Shown here one piece after another: positions 25,836-33,659 of a DNA stretch of 64,000 bases. The notes under the pieces were generated by a model, which saw only the letters and a list, made by a program, of their open reading frames with translations, had not been told where the DNA came from and made no database searches. Each line of letters starts with the position of its first letter. The first letter of the stretch is position 1. This DNA is from Actinoplanes palleronii. Its GTDB lineage: Bacteria; Actinomycetota; Actinomycetes; Mycobacteriales; Micromonosporaceae. A program made the translations under genes and the position numbers. The stretch spans positions 1-64,000 of the forward strand of contig NZ_BOMS01000140.1 of NCBI RefSeq assembly GCF_016862315.1, read 5' to 3'.

Positions 25836-27797
25836 ATGACACTCCTGTGCTGGCACGATACAGACGTGATCCGGGCAGGGGCGCTGCGCTGGGCGGTGGG
25901 CGCGGTAACCGCCGTACTCGTCGCCGGAGGCTTCGCGCTCGGGCTGCATATCGGCAACCTGCACAACGGTCTGACCGCCGCGTCGTTCAGCGCGGTCGGG
26001 CTGTACGTGGTCCGCCGCCATCCTTGCAGCCGGGAGGGTTGGCTGTTCGTCGCCGTCGGCGCTGCCCACGCGCTGATGTTCGCCGGGCGGCAGTACGGCC
26101 TGCACACGGGCTCGCTGCCGGGTGCCTCCTGGATCGGCTGGCTCGGGGTCTGCCCGCTCCCGCTGGTGCTGGTCCTGGTCGGCGTGGCGGTGATGTGCTT
26201 CCCGACCGGTCGGTTGCCGTCTCGCGGTTGGGTGCCGGTCGTCGGCGTCCTCACCGCAGTGGGGCTCGTCCTTTCCGCGGTCTCGGCGCTGTGGCCGGTC
26301 GAGTACGGCCGCACCGGTCTGGTCGCTGGTCATCCGTTCCACGTTCCCGGGTCACCGACCGCGGAGGTCTTCTACGGCATCGCCCGCCCGGTCGGCTACC
26401 TGCTGTTCCAGCTGACCTGGGTAGCCTGCGTGGTAGTGCGGATGTGGCGGGCACACGGCGACGAGGTCCGTCAACTACGCTGGTTCCTCTACGCGGCGAC
26501 GGTGTCCGCCGCGGTGATGGTGCTCGGCCTGGCGGTGTGGGGATCGCCGGTTCCCGGCGCGCTGACGGTGCCGTTGCTCGCCGTGGCGGCCGGCGCCGCG
26601 ATCCTGCGGTACCACCTCTACGACATCGACCCGGTAATCAACAAGTCGCTGGTCTTCGGCGCGATGGCAGCACTGGTGACCGGAGGCTATGCCGTCGTCG
26701 TCACCGGCATCGGCCGCCTCGTCGGCGGGTACGGCACCCTGCTGTCGCTACTGGCCACCGGACTGGTGGCGGTCGCCTTCGAGCCCCTGCGCCGGCGCGT
26801 ACAGCGGCTGGCCGACCGGGTCGTCTACGGGCGGCGAGCCACTCCCTACGAGGCGCTGGCCCGGCTGTCGGCGCACTTCACCGCTCCTGCCGGTGGATTG
26901 CTCGACGGGATCTGCACCACCGTCGCCGACGCCGTCGGAGCGCATGAGGTGATGCTCTGGACCGGCCCGGCCGACGAGCTGCGGGCGGTGTCCGCCTGGC
27001 CCACCACGACCACCCTTCCCCCCGATTCTCGTCTGCTGGCCGATCTGGCGGCCGTGCCGGTGCGCCACGACGGCCGGTTCCGCGGCGCGATCACCGTGAC
27101 GAAAGCTCCGGGTGACACCCTGTCGATCGGCGAGCGGCGCCTGGTCGGCGACCTGGCCGCCCAGGCCGGGCTCGTGCTGGAGCTGCGGGCGACCGCTCAG
27201 CGCCTGGTCGCGGCCGGGGACGCCGCACGCCGGCGGCTGGAGCGCGACCTGCACGACGGCGCACAGCAGCGGCTGGTGACCGTCGCGATGGAGCTCGGCG
27301 GCGTGGTGAGGCTCGCCACGACGTTCGGCGCGGCCGAGGTCGCGGCCCGGGCCGACGACGTACGCCGGCAGTTGCTGGAGGCCACCGCGGAGCTGCGCGA
27401 GATGGCGAGAGGCCTGCACCCGGCCGTGCTGACCCAGGACGGTCTCGAGGCCGCGATCGGCTTCCTCGCCGACCGGTCGCGGCTGCCGGTGCGGCTGACC
27501 GTGTCGGTGGCCCGCCGCTTGCCGGCCGAGGTCGAGTCCACGGCGTACTTCGTGGTCAGCGAGGGGCTGACGAACGCCGCCAAGCACTCCGGCGCCGACG
27601 CCGTGACGGTCCGGGTCGCCCTCGCCGGGGTTGGCCTGGTCATCGAGGTGTCCGACACCGGCTGCGGCGGCGCCGCGGTGCGGGCGGGCGGCGGGCTGGA
27701 AGGGCTCGCCGACCGGCTCGTGACGCTCGACGCCCGCCTGACGGTCGAAAGCGGTCCGGCCGGCACTCGACTGAGAACGGTGATCCCGTGCGGGTGA
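25836..27797 (+). CDS. Sensor histidine kinase, HisKA_3 type with multi-pass N-terminus and GAF-like domain
   Basis: A 653-residue kinase. The first ~300 residues hold about eight to nine membrane segments. A GAF-like region (about 335-460) follows, then the HisKA_3 phosphoacceptor helix LERDLHDGAQQRLV (histidine near residue 472) and a HATPase_c domain with SEGLTNAAKHSGA and DTGCGG. It phosphorylates the NarL-type regulator whose gene overlaps its 3' end by 10 bp. The ATG at 25836 is chosen; an upstream in-frame start at 25773 would cross the palindrome. Confidence 0.9.
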   Translation: MTLLCWHDTDVIRAGALRWAVGAVTAVLVAGGFALGLHIGNLHNGLTAASFSAVGLYVVRRHPCSREGWLFVAVGAAHALMFAGRQYGLHTGSLPGASWIGWLGVCPLPLVLVLVGVAVMCFPTGRLPSRGWVPVVGVLTAVGLVLSAVSALWPVEYGRTGLVAGHPFHVPGSPTAEVFYGIARPVGYLLFQLTWVACVVVRMWRAHGDEVRQLRWFLYAATVSAAVMVLGLAVWGSPVPGALTVPLLAVAAGAAILRYHLYDIDPVINKSLVFGAMAALVTGGYAVVVTGIGRLVGGYGTLLSLLATGLVAVAFEPLRRRVQRLADRVVYGRRATPYEALARLSAHFTAPAGGLLDGICTTVADAVGAHEVMLWTGPADELRAVSAWPTTTTLPPDSRLLADLAAVPVRHDGRFRGAITVTKAPGDTLSIGERRLVGDLAAQAGLVLELRATAQRLVAAGDAARRRLERDLHDGAQQRLVTVAMELGGVVRLATTFGAAEVAARADDVRRQLLEATAELREMARGLHPAVLTQDGLEAAIGFLADRSRLPVRLTVSVARRLPAEVESTAYFVVSEGLTNAAKHSGADAVTVRVALAGVGLVIEVSDTGCGGAAVRAGGGLEGLADRLVTLDARLTVESGPAGTRLRTVIPCG

Positions 27798-28432
27798 TGC
27801 TCGCCGATGACGCCGTGCTGTTCCGCGAAGGCATGGCCCGCATTCTTACCGACATCGGATTCACCGTGACCGGGCAGGCCGGGAACGGTGCGACACTGCT
27901 CGGCCTGGTGCGCGCTGACCCGCCGGACGTCGCCGTGATCGACTTGCGGATGCCGCCCGGCTTCGCGGCCGAGGGCATCGACACCGCGGCCGCGATCCGC
28001 GCGACGGCGCCGGGCATCGGCCTGATGCTGCTGTCGCAATACGTCGAAGTACACCACGCCCTTCGACTCATGACCGAGTTCGACGGCGGCGTGGGCTACC
28101 TTCTCAAAGACCGCGTCTCCGACCTCGCCGCGTTCGGGACCGACGTGCGGAGGGTAGCCCGTGGCGAAACCGTCATCGACCCCGAACTCGTCGCCCGGCT
28201 GGTATCCCGGCGGAGGGAGCGGGATCCCCTCGACAAGCTCACCGACCGGGAGCGCGCGGTACTCGCCCTGATGGCCCAGGGCCTGTCCAACGCCGCCGTC
28301 GCCGCCGACCTGCACCTGGCGATCAAGACCGTCGAGGCGCACGTCACGGCGATCTTCACCAAGCTCGGACTGGTCCATCACGAACGGGAACACCGCCGCG
28401 TGCTGGCTGTCCTCACCTTCCTGCGCGCCTAA
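27788..28432 (+). CDS. NarL/FixJ-family response regulator
   Basis: A 214-residue two-domain regulator. The receiver has MLADDAVLFREG (acidic pocket DD), the phospho-acceptor aspartate in VAVIDLRMPPG and the lysine in LLKDRV. The C-terminal LuxR-type helix-turn-helix is LTDRERAVLALMAQGLSNAAVAADLHLAIKTVEAHV. The GTG at 27788 overlaps the kinase gene by 10 bp, giving translational coupling. Likely target: the palindrome at 25816-25829. Confidence 0.93.
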   Translation: MRVMLADDAVLFREGMARILTDIGFTVTGQAGNGATLLGLVRADPPDVAVIDLRMPPGFAAEGIDTAAAIRATAPGIGLMLLSQYVEVHHALRLMTEFDGGVGYLLKDRVSDLAAFGTDVRRVARGETVIDPELVARLVSRRRERDPLDKLTDRERAVLALMAQGLSNAAVAADLHLAIKTVEAHVTAIFTKLGLVHHEREHRRVLAVLTFLRA

Positions 28433-28847
28433 TACGGTAGCCGCCATTCGTGATCATGGTTGAAGTTCGAGGGCGAGGCGTGGGGGCGTAGTGGGCTCGT
28501 CCGGCGCGTGCTTGGTGTCGGCGTCGCCAGTGTGAAAACTTCTGCACCGGGACGGGCTGCCGACAGGCAGAGGTCCTCGAGGTCTACCGCGCGACCCACC
28601 GGCTGCTCACCGAAGAGGTCGGCGAGACAGAGTGAGAAGCAGACCGGGAAACGCGAACCGGGCTTTTGGGGGTACCGCCTCCTTAGCAGCTCGGCGGCCC
28701 GGCGATGGATCGCCAGTCGGCCTCGAGTGCCATGATCCGGCGGCGGGCCTTGCCCAACCCGGCCGACTCGGCGGACCTGACAATGTTCAGACATCCGGCT
28801 CCTACTGTCTGATCCCGATCATGGGAATTGCTAGATCGGGAGATGTC
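28433..28847. other. Intergenic stretch with decayed coding remnants
   Basis: This 415-bp gap separates the response regulator from the secreted hydrolase. It contains a BTAD-type remnant (28540-28635) and, near the hydrolase start, the inverted repeat CCCGATC (28814-28820) / GATCGGG (28834-28840), the right arm of which touches the ribosome binding site GGGAG. The minus strand at about 28690-28790 can be read as KARRRIMALEADWRSI, possibly another gene fragment, but this is too short to assign. Confidence 0.5.
28540..28635 (+). pseudogene. Remnant of a BTAD (SARP/AfsR-type) transcriptional activator gene
   Basis: In the frame starting at 28540 the text reads CRQAEVLEVYRATHRLLTEE then VGETE and a stop at 28633-28635. 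This closely follows the conserved end of the bacterial transcriptional activator domain (GRQAEALEVYRRTRRLLxEELG...). Sequence upstream no longer reads as the rest of the domain. There is no start codon or ribosome binding site, so it is a leftover fragment of a regulator gene. Confidence 0.55.
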
Positions 28848-29963
28848 ATGAAACGACGCACGATCCTGGGTGCGGCAGTGCTCGCGGCGGCCGCCGTGGC
28901 CTTGGCCGCCGTGATGGCGACACACGGGACCACGGCAGATGCGAGCACCATGCCCACTGCCGGCGACCCGGTGGGTGTCGTCGAGTACAACCTGGGCGAC
29001 AAGGCGTTCACCGACAAGCCGGACTGGGGCGGCGTCTCCGAGTTGCGAGCCGTCGTGCACTACCCGAAGAAGCTGACCGGCAAGCTGCCCGTCGTCGTCC
29101 TGCTGCACGGGCAGCAGGTGGCCTGCTACTCGGCCGCCGAGGACGACTGGGCCTGGCCGTGCCCGCCTGGCGTCAAGCCGTACCCGAGCAACCGCGGTTA
29201 TGACTACCTGGCCCGTTCGCTGTCCCGGGACGGCTTCGTGGTCGTCTCTCCGGCCGCGAACGGCATCAATTACCACGTGGGTACCGCTCCCGAGCGGGCC
29301 CACCTGATCAACAGGCACCTGGCGATGCTGCAGCAGCTCACCACCACCGGCGGAGGGCCGCTGGCAGGCCGGTTCACCGACCCGGCCACCGGCCGTCCGG
29401 CCGACGTCGACTTCCGGAACCACCTCGACCTGACCAGAGTCGGGACAATGGGCCACTCGGTCGGTGGCCAGGGCGTCTTCTACCAGGCGGCCGACGCCCA
29501 CCGGGCGGAGCTACCGGCCGGCGTGCGAATCCGAGGCGTCGTCGCGGTCGCGTCGCCCTACTTCAACCTGTTCGACATGACGGTCACCAAGGCGCAGGTG
29601 GCGGTCCTGTCGGCAGGCTGCTTCGGCACCCGGGACGAGGCCTTCTACCGCGACGCCGAGAGTCACCACGGCGTCGGTGGCTTCCTGGTCAAGATGCCCA
29701 CGGCCAACCACAACTACTTCAACACCGCATGGACCAAGGGGCCCGGCCCGACCGACGGGGACGACACCACCTGCCCTGAGACCACCGGCCGGCCTACCGC
29801 CGAACAACAGAAGAACCTGGCCGTCACCTACCTCACGGCCTTCTTCAGGTACGCCCTCAACGACGACAAACGCGGCCTGCCCGTACTCACTGGCAAAACC
29901 CCCATCAGCGGTGTCACCAACGAGATCGAGTCATTCCACCGCTCGGGCGTGTTTGAGAAGTGA
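28848..29963 (+). CDS. Secreted alpha/beta hydrolase (chlorophyllase/PET-hydrolase-like)
   Basis: A 371-residue exported protein with a Sec signal (MKRRTILGAAVLAAAAVALAAVMATHG). Alpha/beta-hydrolase marks are the oxyanion stretch VVLLHGQQ, the nucleophile elbow GTMGHSVGGQG (Ser near residue 205), and a likely catalytic histidine in TANHNYF. Extra cysteines suggest disulfides. It probably hydrolyses an ester or lipid outside the cell. The ATG at 28848 follows GGGAGATGTC; the longer frame from 28632 is leader sequence. A 19-bp stem starts in its stop codon. Confidence 0.85.
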   Translation: MKRRTILGAAVLAAAAVALAAVMATHGTTADASTMPTAGDPVGVVEYNLGDKAFTDKPDWGGVSELRAVVHYPKKLTGKLPVVVLLHGQQVACYSAAEDDWAWPCPPGVKPYPSNRGYDYLARSLSRDGFVVVSPAANGINYHVGTAPERAHLINRHLAMLQQLTTTGGGPLAGRFTDPATGRPADVDFRNHLDLTRVGTMGHSVGGQGVFYQAADAHRAELPAGVRIRGVVAVASPYFNLFDMTVTKAQVAVLSAGCFGTRDEAFYRDAESHHGVGGFLVKMPTANHNYFNTAWTKGPGPTDGDDTTCPETTGRPTAEQQKNLAVTYLTAFFRYALNDDKRGLPVLTGKTPISGVTNEIESFHRSGVFEK

Positions 29964-30003
29964 GGTCGAGTCAGGCGCGGCCTACCGCGCCTGACTCGAC
30001 CTC
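29962..30003 (+). terminator. Strong terminator hairpin, 19-bp perfect stem
   Basis: Positions 29962-29980 pair perfectly with 29985-30003 around the loop CCTA. The stem begins within the TGA stop of the hydrolase gene. No U-tract follows. Confidence 0.8.
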
Positions 30004-30010
30004 GGAACCC

Positions 30011-30052
30011 TGCCGCTTTCCGCCGCCGGACATGAGGTGACGGAAAGCGGCA
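30011..30052. repeat. Second inverted repeat after the hydrolase gene
   Basis: TGCCGCTTTCCG (30011-30022) pairs with CGGAAAGCGGCA (30041-30052), 12 bp with an 18-nt loop. It lies 7 bp beyond the 19-bp hairpin and may back it up as a tandem terminator, or be an operator. Confidence 0.5.
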
Positions 30053-30234
30053 GTCGCTCGTATGAAGTCCCGGCCGCAACTCGGCACCGCAGAAGTGAGG
30101 AGACACACCCGGTTGCCGTCGCCCATGACCTTGCCGGCGACCGCCGCGACGGCTGCGGCCGATGCCCGGCGAGTCGGTGCTGTGGCTGCGGCGGGCCTGA
30201 GCCGGGCGGTGTTGTGGCGTTAGGATCGCCGGCT

Positions 30235-30792
30235 ATGGGACTGCTCATTTTCAGCCTCAACGTCACCCTGGATGGTTGTGTCGACCACCAGGAGGGGATC
30301 GCCGACGACGAGACGCACGCCCACTTCACCCGTCTCATGGACGAGTGCGACGCCATGCTGTGGGGTCGTGTCACCTACGAGATGATGGAAGGCTACTGGC
30401 CGGCCGTCGCCCGCGGTGACGTGGAAGCACGGCCGGCCATGCGCGAGTGGGCGGCCAAACTGCAGGCCAAACCCAAATACGTCGCGTCGTCGACCCGCAA
30501 GGACTTCTCGTGGGCCAACAGCCACCACCTCGCCGGTGACCTGCGGGAGAGCGTGCAGAGTCTCAAGGACGCGACCCCGGCCGGGGTCCTCCTCGGAAGC
30601 GGCGCGCTCGCCACCGAACTCGACCGGCTGGACCTGATCGACGAGTACCAGCTGCTCCTCCAGCCCAGGATCACCGGCCACGGCCCGACGCTGCACCAGG
30701 GTGGGCTGCCCGCCACGCGCGAGCTCGAGCTGATCTCAGCGAAGCCGTTCCGCAACGGCGTGGTGGCCATGCACTACCGACGCGCGCGCTGA
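30235..30792 (+). CDS. Dihydrofolate reductase-family protein (RibD C-terminal domain-like)
   Basis: A 185-residue protein of the YyaP/YwjB type: FSLNVTLDGCVDH at the N-terminus, MLWGRVTYEMMEGYWP, PKYVASSTRKDFSW and the NADPH-binding VLLGSGALATELDRLDLIDEYQLLLQPRITGHG. It probably reduces a pteridine- or flavin-precursor-like substrate with NADPH. The ATG at 30235 has a -10-like TAGGAT 8 nt upstream and only a weak ribosome binding site, so a leaderless message is likely. An open frame from 30037 is not coding. Confidence 0.87.
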   Translation: MGLLIFSLNVTLDGCVDHQEGIADDETHAHFTRLMDECDAMLWGRVTYEMMEGYWPAVARGDVEARPAMREWAAKLQAKPKYVASSTRKDFSWANSHHLAGDLRESVQSLKDATPAGVLLGSGALATELDRLDLIDEYQLLLQPRITGHGPTLHQGGLPATRELELISAKPFRNGVVAMHYRRAR

Positions 30793-30855
30793 ATCAGCGA
30801 GCGCACCGGCAGGTCGGTGCTGGTCGCCACGAGGTGTTCCGAGGAGGACAGGGCA

Positions 30856-31290
30856 ATGAGCGGGAAGCGTACGACGGCAGGTTTGCTGATCGCTTTCAGC
30901 CTTGGGCTGGCGGCTGCGGGTGTCTACCTGATCGGTGAGCACCGGCGGACGCAGATCATCGAGCACGGCATTCCGGCCCAGGGGGTCATCACCGCCGATC
31001 ACGACACTGAGATCGACCACTGGTACACCGTGGGCTATACGGTCCTGGGCCAGGCCCGCAGCGCTGACCTGCGCGCTCCGTGGCTGATCGACAAGATGCC
31101 GGTGGGACGGGCAGTGACGGTCTACGTCGATCCGGATCACCCGGAACGGATCGTGACCGCGGACGGTTACGCGACGCCGGTGTGGACGTCCGCGCCGGGA
31201 TGGCTCGCCGTGTTGGCGATCTTCGCGGCGTTCATCTCGATCGTCGGCCGGTGGGGCCGTACCCGGCAGACGCGGTCCGGCGGCGACTGA
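30856..31290 (+). CDS. DUF3592-like membrane protein
   Basis: A 144-residue protein with two transmembrane helices (about residues 8-24 and 113-131) flanking an extracytoplasmic beta domain. GIPAQGVITADHDTE, GYTVLGQ and VTVYVDPDHPERIVTADGY fit the DUF3592 pattern. Function unknown. The ATG at 30856 follows GAGGAGGACAGGGCA. A hairpin follows the gene. Confidence 0.8.
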   Translation: MSGKRTTAGLLIAFSLGLAAAGVYLIGEHRRTQIIEHGIPAQGVITADHDTEIDHWYTVGYTVLGQARSADLRAPWLIDKMPVGRAVTVYVDPDHPERIVTADGYATPVWTSAPGWLAVLAIFAAFISIVGRWGRTRQTRSGGD

Positions 31291-31654
31291 GGTCCCGCAG
31301 CTCGAAGGCCGGCTCCTTGGTACTCCGCGCGGGTGGTTCGTCCGGGGCGGAGTACTATCAGTTATCGGCGCGATTCAGGCGCTATCTCGATCCGGGCCGG
31401 CACGGCAGCAGCGCACGTCGCTGGGCCTCCGGCGCCGGGCCACCAGGCATCCGCATCACGGCCGCCTGACCGCACCTCAGTTGCACCAGCCGAGCGACCG
31501 CCGACAGGCATTCTGATCAGTGCCGACGGCGATGCACTCGTTTCCGGCACTTCCTTCAGCCGCGTGACGGCGGCTGTCCTCGCCCGCAGTGGCGATTTCC
31601 CCAGTCGGCCCGACGGGCCCGATTCACACGAACGTAAAGAAAGTCGGCTACACC
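31291..31654. other. Intergenic stretch, 364 bp
   Basis: It holds one hairpin (31320-31355) just after the DUF3592-like gene. The rest shows no reading frame with coding character; composition is slightly less GC-rich near 31500-31650, in keeping with a promoter region for the small gene at 31655. Confidence 0.5.
31320..31355 (+). terminator. Hairpin after the DUF3592-like gene
   Basis: GTACTCCGC (31320-31328) pairs with GCGGAGTAC (31347-31355), 9 bp, 18-nt loop. It lies 29 bp past the stop codon. Confidence 0.5.
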
Positions 31655-31834
31655 ATGACCATGACCACGATGATCCCCGCTCCGCAGCACGTGACCAGCG
31701 AACTCTTCCGCGCTCCGGCCTCCGACGACCAGCTCGTGGAGAGCCAGGCCGAGGGCCGCAACGCCGAGACCATGCAGCGGCTGCGGCACCCGTTCGCGAT
31801 CAACGCCCCGGCCCCGCGCTCCGGCGCACGCTGA
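31655..31834 (+). CDS. Small protein (59 residues), unknown function
   Basis: Reads MTMTTMIPAPQHVTSELFRA at the N-terminus and ends in LRHPFAINAPAPRSGAR. Codons are almost all G or C at the third position, unlike the flanking non-coding DNA, so it is probably translated. No signal peptide, membrane helix or known domain is seen. There is no clear Shine-Dalgarno sequence. It converges on the SnoaL-like gene with a 13-bp gap. Confidence 0.5.
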   Translation: MTMTTMIPAPQHVTSELFRAPASDDQLVESQAEGRNAETMQRLRHPFAINAPAPRSGAR

Positions 31835-31847
31835 CCGACGCCGGGGG

Positions 31848-32279
31848 CTACGTCACGTGCCCGAGCTGGCGCAGCTGGGAGAGCACGTCCACCACACCCC
31901 ACAGGTCGACGATCTGGCCGTCAGCGAAGCGGAAGATGAAGATCTCGGGGTAGCGGACCGTTCTGCCGGTCGGCGGCATGCCCCGGTACTCGCCGGTGTT
32001 CGTCCCGGTCACCGTCTGCCGCGCCACGATCTTGTCGTCGGCGCAGAGCAGGTCGTCGACCGTCACGTGCAGGTCGGGAAACGCCCGCAGCAGCGTCGCC
32101 CAGATCCGTTTCTGCAGGGCGATCGCGGTCAGCCCGCTCGGCTCCGCGGTGTGGAACCGGCAGTCCGGATGGATGACCTCCTCGATCGCCGTCTCGATGA
32201 CCTCGAGGTCACCGCTGTTGACCGCGGCGTGGAACCGCCGGTACGTCTCGATGGTGAGCGCTTCCCGGACTGTCGGCAT
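31848..32279 (-). CDS. SnoaL-like ester cyclase family protein
   Basis: A 143-residue single-domain cone-fold protein: ETYRRFHAAVNSGDLEVIETAIEEVIHPDCRFH, then WATLLRAFPDLHVTVDDLL, TGTNTGEYRGMPPTGR and FIFRFADGQIVDLWGVVD. This is the pattern of SnoaL-type polyketide cyclases and the broader 'ester cyclase' group, most with unknown substrates. The ATG at 32279 follows GAGAGGGGCG. No polyketide genes are nearby. Confidence 0.88.
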   Translation of the reverse strand: MPTVREALTIETYRRFHAAVNSGDLEVIETAIEEVIHPDCRFHTAEPSGLTAIALQKRIWATLLRAFPDLHVTVDDLLCADDKIVARQTVTGTNTGEYRGMPPTGRTVRYPEIFIFRFADGQIVDLWGVVDVLSQLRQLGHVT

Positions 32280-32325
32280 GTCGCCCCTCTCGTCGGTGTT
32301 GTCACCGTTCCGACGAGGCAGCTGC

Positions 32326-33309
32326 TCACAACGTGACGCGGGCCGCGCCGGTCACCGGGCGACGGGTCAGGACCGCGGCCAGGGCGAGCGCGGCCGAGAC
32401 CACCCCGCTCAGGACCAGGACCAGCACGTACGGATCAATGATTTCGATCCGGCTCTCCGCGATCTCACTGCCGGCCAGAGCGTGCGGGGTGATGTTCGGG
32501 ATCAGGGCATCCGGGCCCCAGTGCGCCAGCGCCACCACCCCCACGAAGATCGACACCATCGTGGTGGCGGTGGCCAGCAGCGCCGCGAGCAGGCGGCCCT
32601 GCTTGGTGTCGGACGGGGCGGCGTTCGCCAGGGCCGCGACGGCGGCGGCCACCGCGGTAAGCGCGAGCGCCAGGCCGGTCGACGGCGGGATCGGTGGGGC
32701 CATCACCACGACGGCCAGCCAGGCCAGCGTGGCGGCGAGTCCGCTGCCGGCTCCGGTCAGCAGCACCCGCGCGCTCGCCGCCGACCGCTTCGCGAGGACC
32801 GCGACGAGGCCGAGCAGGAAGCTGGCCGGGATGGTGGCGAACACCAGGATGCCGATGCTGTCGTCGGTGACCTGCCCGGTGGCCGTGGCGGCGACGATCA
32901 CGGCGGCGAGCAGGTAGCCGCCGGTGCGCAGCAGCCACGCGAGCCAGCTGTCGCCGGTCGGGCCCAGCATGCCGGCCCGGCGGCCGGCCCAGCAGACCAC
33001 GGCCAGCGCCGACACCACCACGGACAGGACCGCGACCAGGGGCGGGTAGTCGACGGCGGCGATCCAGGCCAGCAGGGTGACCAGGGTGCCGAGCACCACG
33101 ATCAGGTGCACGGCCGCGCGGAGCAGGTGGAACTCGGCCGCCGCGGCGCGCAGGCAGCCCCGGGCGAAGCTGCGCCGCTCGGCCGGCTCGTCGATCGCGG
33201 ACAGTTCCGCCTGCATCGCCCGGCCCCAGTCCCGGCGACCGGCCGGCATCACCCGTACGGCAGCGGCCAGCAACCGGGCCGGCCGATCCTGATCAGTGGA
33301 CACGATCAT
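32326..33309 (-). CDS. Multi-pass membrane protein coupled to a PadR regulator
   Basis: A 327-residue protein. The cytoplasmic N-terminus (LLAAAVRVMPAGRRDWGRAMQAELSAI) resembles that of proteins found downstream of PadR regulators in actinomycetes; about eight hydrophobic helices follow. Its ATG (33309) overlaps the PadR stop by 4 bp (ATGA). The regulator and this protein thus form a two-gene operon; the job may be a stress- or drug-sensing membrane partner. Confidence 0.75.
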   Translation of the reverse strand: MIVSTDQDRPARLLAAAVRVMPAGRRDWGRAMQAELSAIDEPAERRSFARGCLRAAAAEFHLLRAAVHLIVVLGTLVTLLAWIAAVDYPPLVAVLSVVVSALAVVCWAGRRAGMLGPTGDSWLAWLLRTGGYLLAAVIVAATATGQVTDDSIGILVFATIPASFLLGLVAVLAKRSAASARVLLTGAGSGLAATLAWLAVVVMAPPIPPSTGLALALTAVAAAVAALANAAPSDTKQGRLLAALLATATTMVSIFVGVVALAHWGPDALIPNITPHALAGSEIAESRIEIIDPYVLVLVLSGVVSAALALAAVLTRRPVTGAARVTL

Positions 33310-33614
33310 GCCTCCCGCAACCGGGTGACTGCCCGGACCAGCGCCGGCTGGGCGGCCGTCTCGGCGGCCCAGCGCAGGCCGTCCGTGGTCAGCCGGTACA
33401 GGTGCCGTGGCGGCCGGCCCGGTGCCGGATCGTCCTCCCAGGCCGCCTCGAGCAGCTCGCGGTCGCGCAGCCGGATCAGGATCGGGTACAGCGAGCCGGC
33501 TTTCAGGCCGACCTGCCGGCCGAGCTCGTAGCCGTAGCGCCACACGGCAGGGTCGTCGGCGAGGGCGGCGAGGACCAGGGCGGTCTGCGCGGACGGGCGT
33601 CGGGGTCGCACCAT
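33306..33614 (-). CDS. PadR-family transcriptional regulator
   Basis: A 102-residue winged-helix protein: TALVLAALADDPAVWRYGYELGRQVGLKAGSLYPILIRLRDRELLEAAWED, then PPRHLYRLTTDGLRW. It is a short PadR without the long C-terminal dimer helices. It likely represses its own operon by binding the palindrome 9 bp upstream of the start and releases it on binding a small ligand. Confidence 0.9.
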   Translation of the reverse strand: MVRPRRPSAQTALVLAALADDPAVWRYGYELGRQVGLKAGSLYPILIRLRDRELLEAAWEDDPAPGRPPRHLYRLTTDGLRWAAETAAQPALVRAVTRLREA

Positions 33615-33622
33615 GGCGCGAA

Positions 33623-33638
33623 CTCTATCTAGGTAGAG
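33623..33638 (-). promoter_or_regulatory. Probable PadR operator
   Basis: CTCTATCTAGGTAGAG matches its own reverse complement at 14 of 16 positions. It sits 9-24 bp upstream of the PadR start codon (33614), where the -10 region or transcript start would be. Confidence 0.6.
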
Positions 33639-33659
33639 AACGGCCGGGGCATCGTCCGT

